Part shown: piece after piece, positions 1 through 6,254 of the stretch
Layout: each line of letters starts with the position of its first letter
Numbering within the stretch: the first letter of the stretch is position 1
Assembly (NCBI GenBank): GCA_002501285.1
Contig: DLSG01000086.1
Coordinates: forward strand, 4,462 to 14,405
Origin: Christensenella sp. UBA7868
Lineage (GTDB): Bacteria > Bacillota > Clostridia > Christensenellales > UBA1242
Direction: 5' to 3'
DNA length: 9,944 nucleotides
The notes under the pieces: model-generated
The model's input: only the letters and a program-made list of their open reading frames with translations
Databases searched by the model: none
What the model was told of the DNA's origin: nothing
Made by a program: the position numbers and the translations under genes

Positions 1-174
1 TTCATAGTCTATATCAAGCCCAACAACTTTAATCAGCCCAAGTAGAGCGGTTTGAGTTATTGCGGAAATGCTTGCGCACACTATGTCGTCAGAATTTTTA
101 TAGCCAGCGTGACCCGAAACTAAAACTTTGCTTATTTTATTATCATCGTTATAATAAAGTTCAATATTCGTCAT
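1..174 (-). CDS. prp: Ribosomal-processing cysteine protease Prp, N-terminal part (runs off left edge)
   Basis: The first 58 codons of the gene are visible; the 3' part lies outside the window. Translation starts MTNIELYYNDDNKISKVLVS and continues with GHAGY (residues 21-25) and DDIVCASISAI (29-39). His22 and Cys33 fall in the positions of the catalytic dyad of the Prp (YsxB-like) family. From family knowledge, Prp cleaves the N-terminal extension of ribosomal protein L27 in Bacillota, which is needed for assembly of the 50S subunit. The ATG overlaps the rplU stop codon by one base (TAATG), so the two genes are translationally coupled in one transcript. The usual order is rplU-prp-rpmA, so L27 should lie just past position 1. 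It is too short for automatic ORF calling here only because it is cut by the window edge. Family call is confident; whether the C-terminal half is intact cannot be seen. Confidence 0.92.
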   Translation of the reverse strand, partial: MTNIELYYNDDNKISKVLVSGHAGYKNSDDIVCASISAITQTALLGLIKVVGLDIDYE

Positions 175-476
175 TATTTAACTTCAACTAATCTTAAAGT
201 TGTGAAAGGTTGACGATGACCTTGACGTTTTCTAACATTCTTTTTTGCTTTATAACGGATAACAATAATTTTTGCTTCTTTGCCTTGTTTAACAACTTCG
301 CATTTTGCTGTTTTTGCTAAATATGGATTTCCAGTTTCAATTTTGTCGCCATCAACTAGCATTAAAACTTTTAAATCTACATTTTCGTTTACATTAGCAT
401 CGATTTTTTCTACATTAAAACAATCGCCAACAGAAACTTTATATTGTTTTCCACCTGTTTCTAAAACACAAAACAT
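174..476 (-). CDS. rplU: 50S ribosomal protein L21
   Basis: Encodes 100 residues, close to the usual length of about 102. The protein opens with MFCVLETGGKQYKV, matching the typical L21 N-terminus. Its C-terminal part holds the family signature: RYKAKKNVRKRQGHRQPFTT at residues 74-93, then LRLVEVK. L21 binds 23S rRNA in the large ribosomal subunit. The ATG at 474-476 is preceded by a strong ribosome binding site, AAGGAGGAAA (481-490). The gene heads a unit with its own promoter (568-596) and a structured leader, and its stop overlaps the start of prp by one base. This is an ordinary conserved housekeeping gene with no unusual residues. Confidence 0.98.
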   Translation of the reverse strand: MFCVLETGGKQYKVSVGDCFNVEKIDANVNENVDLKVLMLVDGDKIETGNPYLAKTAKCEVVKQGKEAKIIVIRYKAKKNVRKRQGHRQPFTTLRLVEVK

Positions 477-480
477 AAAT

Positions 481-565
481 TTTCCTCCTTGCTAAAACTC
501 GCTACGAAAGGCGAAATTATCACTAATTTTCTTTTTAATCCTTGCCCTTAATATGCGGTACGCAT
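481..565 (-). promoter_or_regulatory. Structured 5' leader of rplU (candidate L21 leader)
   Basis: The mRNA leader between the rplU promoter and its ATG can fold. AAGGGC (544-549) pairs with GCCTTT (507-512), with one G-U. This stem encloses a 6-bp hairpin AAATTA-GTGA-TAATTT (514-529) with a GNRA-type loop. A short palindrome, ATGCGTACCGCAT, lies at 553-565. The Shine-Dalgarno (481-490) follows the main stem by 16 bases. L21 leaders with presumed autoregulatory function are known in Bacillota. The assignment here rests on position and folding, not on a covariance match. The predicted start site (about 561) falls inside the palindrome, so that part may act only as DNA. Confidence 0.5.
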
Positions 566-567
566 AA

Positions 568-596
568 AATCTACCACAAAAACTCACTTTTGTCAA
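568..596 (-). promoter_or_regulatory. Sigma-A-type promoter of rplU-prp
   Basis: A perfect -35 TTGACA (591-596) is followed by a 17-base spacer and a -10 TAGATT (568-573, 4 of 6 consensus). The inferred transcription start is near 561, about 85 bases before the rplU ATG. Confidence 0.7.
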
Positions 597-603
597 TCAA
601 TTT

Positions 604-641
604 TAAAAAATAAATAAAAAAACAGTAATTATTTTTTACTG
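604..641 (-). terminator. Rho-independent terminator after the LRR operon
   Basis: On the minus strand a 6-bp stem CAGTAA/TTACTG (636-641 with 623-628, loop of 7) is flanked by A-rich and T-rich arms and followed by seven T residues and a further T-rich tail. It lies 235 bases past the stop of the last LRR gene and just before the rplU promoter, so it insulates the two units. Confidence 0.75.
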
Positions 642-876
642 CCTTTTTATAAATTTATCTAATTTTACTAATTTAACTTCAAGTTTTAAAATTTTTATCA
701 AAATAATGTTATAAAAATTTTATTTAAACACTACCGCCAAGTTATTTCCATTCGAAATTATATAAAACTATAGGATTAGAATAAGAACTAAACAAATATA
801 TTATAATATCTTAATATTTAATAAAACTAATAAAACTTAAATCTAACTAAAAATAATATTGCGTTTATTCAAAATT
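642..876. other. 235-base AT-rich spacer between LRR operon and terminator
   Basis: No gene with a plausible start and ribosome binding site is visible on either strand. The stretch is very AT-rich except for a short, more complex island at about 729-790 holding most of its G and C. On the minus strand two short open frames overlap there: one (742-810) ends SYSNPIVLYNFEWK-stop, the other (720 to about 767) ends NGNNLAVVFK-stop. Neither has an ATG. They may be a decayed gene end, a dispersed intergenic element, or chance. Confidence 0.45.
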
Positions 877-2478
877 TTAAATATAAAATTCACTATCAGA
901 ATTATTAGATAAACGAATTTCTTTTGCATTTTTTAAAATTTCGTCACATAATTCACTGCTATTAAAAGAATAGGATTCAAATTTTTTCAATTTTGAAAAA
1001 TCATATTCATTAAGGGTGCTGTTTGAATATAGAAAAGCCTTTCCCATATATTTTAATTTAGGTGCGATAAATTTTTTAATATTATTATTTTCAAAAAGAA
1101 AATATTTTCCTACATATTTTAGTTTAGGGAGAACAAGTTCAGTTAAATTTTTATTTAATGATAAGCAAGTATCTCCTATATATTTTACATTTGGAATTTC
1201 TAATTTTTCAAGTTTTTCATTCCAATTTAAAAATTTTCCAGCCATAAATTCTAATTTTGGAAGAGATAATTCCTTTAAAGCATTATTTGCAAATAAAAAC
1301 GAATAACCTGCCCCTTGAAGATTTGGAAGATTTGCAATAGTTAAATCTTGATTATTTGTTAAAAAATCATTTTCAGCATATTTTAAATTTTTTAAATCAA
1401 TCTCAACCAAGTTTTCGTTTAAGTTTAAAAATCCAGAACCTGCATACTTTTGATTTGGGTTTGAGTATTTTATCATAGCATTAGTTTTTCCAGCAACAAC
1501 AACGATTTTTTCGCCTTTTTCGGGGTAAATTTCTATTTCTTTGTCTTTATCTTTATTTATAAACAATTTTAAATCCTTAATTTTTCCAATTGCTTTTATA
1601 AAAGAATCATCTTTATTATAATCAAAAGTATTAATAGTTTTATTTTTAAAATCAAATAGATATTCATCTACAAGCAAATATCTTGCTTTATCAAAATATC
1701 TTTCCCCAAATTTGTCAATCATAATGTTGTTTTCACAAAAATAAACATACTCTGATTTTATATTATAATAATGAAGTTTATTAGTACTTGCAGATTTTAC
1801 AAAATGTCTTAATTGAAAATCTTCTTCTTTAATTTCAAGATTAATATTATAATCTCTAACAAAAGCATCAGTTAGTCCTGGAATAATGTTATCAAGATTA
1901 TTTGAAAAAGTTGCGTCAGGATTTTTTACCGAATGATTATACCTATTTTTGATTGATAAAATGCTACTTGGCCCTTTTGTAAATTGTATTGAAATTACAC
2001 TTGTTCCATATTCGTCTTCTCGTTTTGGATTGCAAAAAGTATCTCTATCTATTTTTTCTGCATTCTTTTTAACCGCAAACCAAACTCTACAAGTATTTAG
2101 TCGCCTGTCTCTAAATGTGCAAATTTGTTCCCCAACCGTATAATATTTTCTAAAATATTGAATATCTTTTTCGGTTTTACATTCTGGATAAAGTTTATAT
2201 CCAGCCTCTTTCATAAGTTCAACTGCACTTTTAGAAGAGTCTATATTTTCCCCAGACAAAGATTTACCACTCTTTGAATATATAAACCGAGTAAAATCTT
2301 CAAGCCTGTCTTCAGACACAAGCATTTCATAAAGTTTTCGTGTTGGAGCAAAATAATTGTAAATAGTAGATGATAAAAGCCCTGAATCCTCTAAAAGCGT
2401 AGGAAAAAGATGTCTTGCTAGATGAGCAAAATCTTCACCATAATATTTTTTCAAAATTTTTAAATCTTTATTTTCCAT
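877..2478 (-). CDS. LRR protein of unknown function, third paralogue of tandem cassette
   Basis: 533 residues, not assigned to a named family. It begins MENKDLKILKKYYGEDFAHL, as do its two neighbours, and has no signal peptide or membrane segment, so it is probably cytoplasmic. Residues 94-206 form the conserved module, with YPEC (97-100), CTF (120), CRVWFAVKK (130-138), DEYGTSVISIQ (155-165), IKNRYNH (176-182) and NPDATFSNNLDNI (186-198). A strand-rich middle follows (about 226-338), including YFCENN. Residues 341-507 hold seven full leucine-rich repeats of 22 residues plus a leading partial one, of the form LxxLxLPKLKYxGxxFLxxNxx, resembling BspA-type LRRs. The start follows AAGGG (2483-2487), 48 bases after the second paralogue. 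It is the most diverged of the three, for example LLEDSGLLSS where the others have ILEEEGKLS. Ligand binding through the LRR is an inference; the role is unknown. Confidence 0.85.
   Translation of the reverse strand: MENKDLKILKKYYGEDFAHLARHLFPTLLEDSGLLSSTIYNYFAPTRKLYEMLVSEDRLEDFTRFIYSKSGKSLSGENIDSSKSAVELMKEAGYKLYPECKTEKDIQYFRKYYTVGEQICTFRDRRLNTCRVWFAVKKNAEKIDRDTFCNPKREDEYGTSVISIQFTKGPSSILSIKNRYNHSVKNPDATFSNNLDNIIPGLTDAFVRDYNINLEIKEEDFQLRHFVKSASTNKLHYYNIKSEYVYFCENNIMIDKFGERYFDKARYLLVDEYLFDFKNKTINTFDYNKDDSFIKAIGKIKDLKLFINKDKDKEIEIYPEKGEKIVVVAGKTNAMIKYSNPNQKYAGSGFLNLNENLVEIDLKNLKYAENDFLTNNQDLTIANLPNLQGAGYSFLFANNALKELSLPKLEFMAGKFLNWNEKLEKLEIPNVKYIGDTCLSLNKNLTELVLPKLKYVGKYFLFENNNIKKFIAPKLKYMGKAFLYSNSTLNEYDFSKLKKFESYSFNSSELCDEILKNAKEIRLSNNSDSEFYI
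958..1458 (-). repeat. Leucine-rich-repeat array, 66-bp units (third paralogue)
   Basis: The DNA encodes seven complete 22-residue repeats plus a partial first one. The units are diverged, so this is a protein-level period of 66 bases, not a clean DNA tandem repeat. The last unit (LNEYDFSKLKKFESYSFNSS) is degenerate and probably caps the array. Confidence 0.8.
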
Positions 2479-2526
2479 TTTACCCTTTTATTTTATATTA
2501 CTTTGTTTTTCTTTATTTTATATAAT

Positions 2527-4107
2527 TTACTTTGTAAGAAAATAATCTAAATCTAAATTATGTTTAGAGTTTTTAAGCAATGATAAATTTTGTTTTATAA
2601 ATCCTTTTGAACAATACTCCAAATTAGGTGCGTTTAAATATTCAACACCAAAACACCAATTTAAGAAGTTGTCCCCTATTTTTTCAACTTTTGGAAGTTC
2701 CACCTTTTTTACTTTCTCGCAAAAAGTAAAGCAATGAGAGCCAATATCTCTTAAATTAGGAAAATTTAATTCGGTTACATTTATAGATTCTAAAACATGA
2801 TTTCCAATACTTTTTAACTTTGGCAAATTAAGTTTTGTTAAAACTTTATTGTCCGGTAAAATTAAATTTTGCGTTGTTTCAAGTTCTGGCAAATCTAAAT
2901 TTTCTAAACTTCTATTATAAAGTAAAAAATTATTTCTAATATGCTTTAATTTAGGTGCAATAAATTCTTTCAAACTTTTGTTATAGCGTAAAAAATCGTC
3001 ATTAATGTACATTACATTTTCTAAAACGACCTTTTTCATTCCCCTATTTTCTTCTAAAAAACCATATTCAATATATACAACATTTGGATTTATGTACTCT
3101 TCAATTTGATTAAATCTATCTATTTTAATTTCAACCTTTTCTCCTTCTTTTGGATAGACTTCAATAACTTTTCCCTTGCTGTCAATTCGGCTAAAAACTT
3201 TTATATCTCTAATTTCCCCAACAGATCTAACAAAACTGTCATTTTCTCCATAATAATAAGAATAAATTTTCTTTTGCTTTAAATCTACAATAATATCATC
3301 AATAAGGATTTTTGAACTTTTATCTAAATTAATTATTTCGCTATCTTGGTCTATAATAACATTATTTTCGCAATAATATATGCCATTATTAACAACATTG
3401 TATTTATAAAATTTTCCGTCTGGGGCTTTTACGAAATTATATTTAGAAAGTCCTACTTCTTCACTGTTTACTGAACATATCTCAAATTTTTTTTCAAAGG
3501 CGTTAGTCAGCCCAATAGCAATGTTGTCTAGGTTATTAGAAAAAGTTGCGTCAGGGTTTAAAACCATATGATTATATCTATTTTTAATTGATAAACAGCC
3601 ACCTTCTTTTGTGTATTGAATTGAAATAACACTTGTCCCATATTCATCTTGTCGGCGAGGATTTTTAAAGTTTTCCCTTTTAATTTCATCTACATTTTTT
3701 TTAACGGCAAACCAAACTCTGCAATAATCTAATCTTCCACCATTAAAAGTGCATAATTTTTCATTATCTTTGTAATATTTTTTAAACTTTTGAATATCTT
3801 CTTCGGTTTCACATTCAGGATAAAGAATATATCCTGCTTTGTCAAAAAGTTCATAAGGAGATTTAAAACCTTTACATTCTATTTTTTTGTTTATATGAAA
3901 TTTAGAATAAATATAATTTTTAAATTCGCTAGTTGTGTTAGATTCTTTTAATGCGTCATAAAGGCTGTGACTATCTGCAAAGTTTTCTGAAATTATTTTA
4001 GATAGTTTCCCCTCTTCTTCCAAAATTGTAGGAAAAAGAGTTCTACACAGATGTGCAAAATTTTCGCCATAATGCTTTTTTAGATATTTTAAATCCTTGT
4101 TTTCCAT
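2527..4107 (-). CDS. LRR protein of unknown function, second paralogue of tandem cassette
   Basis: 526 residues from the chosen start MENKDLKYLKKHYGENFAHL. A longer reading adds MRGL, but both paralogues start at MENKDLK and a GAGGA site (4111-4115) lies just before this ATG. The conserved module spans residues 93-204: YPEC (96-99), CTF (119), CRVWFAVKK (129-137), DEYGTSVISIQ (154-164), IKNRYNH (174-180), NPDATFSNNLDNI (184-196). The middle (about 224-338) contains YYCENNVIID and a second strand pair, ILIDDIIVDL. Seven 22-residue LRR units plus a leading partial one occupy about 341-507, for example LKEFIAPKLKHIRNNFLLYN. No signal peptide or membrane segment is seen. It is closer to the first paralogue than to the third in the N-terminal part (ILEEEGKLS, TEEDIQKFKKYY). 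Gaps of 51 and 48 bases to its neighbours, with no terminator, point to one operon. Function is unknown. Confidence 0.85.
   Translation of the reverse strand: MENKDLKYLKKHYGENFAHLCRTLFPTILEEEGKLSKIISENFADSHSLYDALKESNTTSEFKNYIYSKFHINKKIECKGFKSPYELFDKAGYILYPECETEEDIQKFKKYYKDNEKLCTFNGGRLDYCRVWFAVKKNVDEIKRENFKNPRRQDEYGTSVISIQYTKEGGCLSIKNRYNHMVLNPDATFSNNLDNIAIGLTNAFEKKFEICSVNSEEVGLSKYNFVKAPDGKFYKYNVVNNGIYYCENNVIIDQDSEIINLDKSSKILIDDIIVDLKQKKIYSYYYGENDSFVRSVGEIRDIKVFSRIDSKGKVIEVYPKEGEKVEIKIDRFNQIEEYINPNVVYIEYGFLEENRGMKKVVLENVMYINDDFLRYNKSLKEFIAPKLKHIRNNFLLYNRSLENLDLPELETTQNLILPDNKVLTKLNLPKLKSIGNHVLESINVTELNFPNLRDIGSHCFTFCEKVKKVELPKVEKIGDNFLNWCFGVEYLNAPNLEYCSKGFIKQNLSLLKNSKHNLDLDYFLTK
2587..3087 (-). 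repeat. Leucine-rich-repeat array, 66-bp units (second paralogue)
   Basis: Seven 22-residue units and a leading partial one. Two middle units depart from the consensus: one reads TTQNLILPDNKV, and the next is one residue short (21). These irregularities are absent from the neighbouring paralogues. Confidence 0.8.
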
Positions 4108-4110
4108 TAA

Positions 4111-4115
4111 TCCTC
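4111..4115 (-). promoter_or_regulatory. Ribosome binding site deciding the second LRR start
   Basis: GAGGA sits four bases before the ATG of MENKDLK. The upstream in-frame ATG (4117-4119) has no comparable site and itself overlaps this region, so the shorter start is preferred. Confidence 0.7.
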
Positions 4116-4158
4116 GCATTAATTCGTATTAATTATTTTGTAAAATTTTTATTAAAAT

Positions 4159-5949
4159 TTAAAAAACGAAATTATTATTTGCTTTGTTATTTCTAAAATT
4201 TTTTAAACATTTTTCTTTAAGAATTTTTCTTTTTATGTCTTCTTCCAATCGTGCATCTCTTGTTAAAAATCCTTTGCCGATATATTTTATTTTTGGCATA
4301 TTTAATTCTTCTAATTTTGAATAATTTGAATAATCCATCATAAACCAACTTTCAATATACTTAACTTTTGGAAGATTAAGTTTCCTTAATGTGGTGTTGT
4401 ACAATAAAAATCCGCTTGAAATTATTTCAGCACTATCTAAATTTATTTCATACAATTTGTTATTAGATGCCATAAAGTACTTACCAATTTTTTTTGCTTT
4501 TGGAAGACTTATTTTATAAGCCGAAGAATATTCAAAAAAATTGTTTCCCACATCTTTAACTTCTGGAAGATTAATTATCTTTAAAGTTTGATTATAAGTT
4601 AAAAAATTATCCCCAACTATTGAAAGTTTTGGTAAATCCAAATTTTTTAATGCAATATTATGAGTTAAAAAATTTGAATGTGTACGCCTTAAATTAGGAG
4701 CATAAAGTTCTTCAATCCCTCTGTTTCGCATCATAAAGTTTTTATGAATTTCTTCTACGCTTGGAAGCGATAGTTTTTTTAAAGTTGAGTTGTAAATCAA
4801 ACAAGCATAACCAATCTTTTTTACATTTGGGACATCTAAACTTGTTAAAGTGCTGTTTAAACTCATAAATGAATTTCCAAGAACTTTACAGTTTGGATTA
4901 GAATACCCTATAATTTCATTACGTTTATTTATTGTTATTTCAATATCATTACCTTTTTTAGGGGTTATTATCAAAACTTTATTTTGTCCGTCATTTTTAA
5001 GTTTTAAATCTTTAACTTTTCCAATCGCATCAATAAAACTTGAAAAATATGTCATATAACCCAAAGCACAATAAGGAATTATTTTTTTCTTTTCAAAATC
5101 AACTATGAAACTATCCATTAATAAAGTTTTGCTTTTGTCTAGTTTTAAAGTAGTAAAATTATCAATTATAACATTGTTTTCACAATAGTAAATATTTCCT
5201 AACTCTTGATTATATCTATAAAATTTACCATCACTACTTAAAACATAATTCATATCTTGAAGCCTATCTTCAAAACTACTAATTCCGCCATCTTTAATAT
5301 ATTTAAGATTATATTTTTTTACAAAAGCATTTGTTAGTCCTTTTGCAATATTGTCAAGATTATTTGAAAAAGTTGCATCGGGGTTAAAAACTGTATGGTT
5401 ATATCTATTTTTTATTGAAAGCATATTTGCTTCCCCACGTGAAAATTGAATAGATATTACGCTTGTTCCATATACATCTTGTCTTTTAGGGCTAGTGAAA
5501 TCATTTCTATTTAATTTGTCTGCATTCTTTTTAACCGCAAACCAAACTCTGCAAGTGTTTAATCTTCCACCTTTAAAAGTGCAAAGTTCTTCGCCATCAG
5601 CATAATATTTTTTAAACTTTTGAATATCTTCTTCGGTTTGACATTCAGGATATAAGATATATCCAACATCACTCATAATTTCTTCTGGTGATTTATCTTT
5701 TACTTCTTCAAGTTCTTCTATTGATGCATAAAATGAATTTACATACTCTTTAAAATCTTGAAGAGTTCTATTTACATACCCATTTTCAAAAAAATCGTCA
5801 TACAAAAATTTAGTTTCACCAAATTTAGCAGAGATAATTTGTGAAAGTTTGCCTTCCTCTTCCAAAATGGTTGGAAAAAGTTGTCTACACAAATGAGCAA
5901 ATTTTTCACCATAATGTTTTTTTAAAAATTTTAAATCTTTATTTTCCAT
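4159..5949 (-). CDS. LRR protein of unknown function, first and longest paralogue of tandem cassette
   Basis: 596 residues, first gene after the cassette promoter. It starts MENKDLKFLKKHYGEKFAHL behind AAGGA (5955-5959). The first 95 residues look helical and vary between paralogues. Residues 97-212 are the conserved module: YPEC (100-103), CTF (123), CRVWFAVKK (133-141), DVYGTSVISIQ (158-168), IKNRYNH (179-185), NPDATFSNNLDNI (189-201), GLTNAF (204-209). A strand-rich middle (about 236-350) has YYCENNVIID (254-263) and IVDFEKKKI. Residues 353-568 carry nine full LRR units plus a leading partial one, two more than either neighbour. One unit is stretched to 25 residues (YSNYSK insert near 540). 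The protein ends in a basic tail (KRKILKEKCLKNFRNN). There is no signal peptide, unlike classic surface BspA-like proteins, so a cytoplasmic place is likely. I do not recognise the N-terminal module; binding of a protein or other ligand by the LRR is only inferred. Confidence 0.87.
   Translation of the reverse strand: MENKDLKFLKKHYGEKFAHLCRQLFPTILEEEGKLSQIISAKFGETKFLYDDFFENGYVNRTLQDFKEYVNSFYASIEELEEVKDKSPEEIMSDVGYILYPECQTEEDIQKFKKYYADGEELCTFKGGRLNTCRVWFAVKKNADKLNRNDFTSPKRQDVYGTSVISIQFSRGEANMLSIKNRYNHTVFNPDATFSNNLDNIAKGLTNAFVKKYNLKYIKDGGISSFEDRLQDMNYVLSSDGKFYRYNQELGNIYYCENNVIIDNFTTLKLDKSKTLLMDSFIVDFEKKKIIPYCALGYMTYFSSFIDAIGKVKDLKLKNDGQNKVLIITPKKGNDIEITINKRNEIIGYSNPNCKVLGNSFMSLNSTLTSLDVPNVKKIGYACLIYNSTLKKLSLPSVEEIHKNFMMRNRGIEELYAPNLRRTHSNFLTHNIALKNLDLPKLSIVGDNFLTYNQTLKIINLPEVKDVGNNFFEYSSAYKISLPKAKKIGKYFMASNNKLYEINLDSAEIISSGFLLYNTTLRKLNLPKVKYIESWFMMDYSNYSKLEELNMPKIKYIGKGFLTRDARLEEDIKRKILKEKCLKNFRNNKANNNFVF
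4246..4899 (-). repeat. Leucine-rich-repeat array, 66-bp units (first paralogue)
   Basis: Nine complete units plus a leading partial one, typified by LKNLDLPKLSIVGDNFLTYN. Consensus positions are Leu at 1, 4 and 6, Pro at 7, Gly near 13 and Phe-Leu near 16-17. Two more units than in the neighbouring paralogues explain most of the length difference. Confidence 0.8.
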
Positions 5950-5979
5950 ACAATTCCTTAAAAATATTACTTTAATGAT

Positions 5980-6008
5980 ATTTTATCACATTAAATTATT
6001 AATTTCAA
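5980..6008 (-). promoter_or_regulatory. Sigma-A-type promoter of the LRR operon
   Basis: The -35 TTGAAA (6003-6008, 5 of 6) and the -10 TAAAAT (5980-5985, 5 of 6) are separated by exactly 17 bases. The inferred start near 5973 leaves a leader of about 24 bases carrying the AAGGA ribosome binding site. No comparable promoter is seen in the gaps between the three LRR genes. Confidence 0.72.
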
Positions 6009-6132
6009 TAGTGATTATGAAATTTTTATTATATTTATAATAAACCCTTAAAGCATTGTCTTAAAACACGACTTAAAAACATTGATTATAAGATATCGAA
6101 ATTAAAAAACAAAACTCAACATTTTGGTTATT
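6009..6132. other. Upstream region of the LRR operon; possible control region
   Basis: The 305-base gap between the LRR operon and the protease gene holds a terminator (6133-6173), the LRR promoter (5980-6008) and this stretch between them. No gene is visible in it. It contains CTTAAA (plus-strand reading) three times at 6047, 6060 and 6072, that is at 13- and 12-base spacing. A perfect -10 TATAAT on the minus strand (6085-6090) has only a weak -35 TTGTTT (6107-6112) and could be a second promoter. Confidence 0.35.
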
Positions 6133-6173
6133 AAAAACGAAAAAAAGCGAAAAATTTTGTTATTTCGCTTTTT
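6133..6173 (-). terminator. Rho-independent terminator of the HtrA-like protease gene
   Basis: On the minus strand AAAAAGCGAAA (6163-6173) pairs perfectly with TTTCGCTTTTT (6142-6152), 11 bp with a 10-base loop, followed by more T residues (to 6133). It lies about 80 bases past the protease stop codon. A-rich flanks mean it could also stop plus-strand transcription. Confidence 0.85.
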
Positions 6174-6254
6174 ATTCTATTAAAATTTTATTAATTTTTA
6201 GTTGTAAATAAACTTTTTTTAAACCATCTATAAATTATCTTTCTACAAAATTAA

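Noticed and set aside
280..495. Plus-strand open frame of 71 codons across rplU
   Set aside because: It is antisense to the confidently identified L21 gene and its peptide resembles no family; it is a shadow.
1016..1306. Plus-strand open frames inside the LRR genes (also 1949-2143 and 4850-5059)
   Set aside because: They lie opposite real LRR codons; their regular Phe/Asn-rich peptides just mirror the repeat period of the genuine strand and they lack good ribosome binding sites.
958..4899. CRISPR array, suggested by the repeated 66-base period
   Set aside because: The units are coding, diverged at DNA level and in frame with LRR proteins; there are no identical repeats with unique spacers.
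877..5949. LRR cassette as a mobile element or prophage piece
   Set aside because: No transposase, integrase, flanking direct repeats or tRNA site is visible, and base composition does not stand out from the neighbours by eye.
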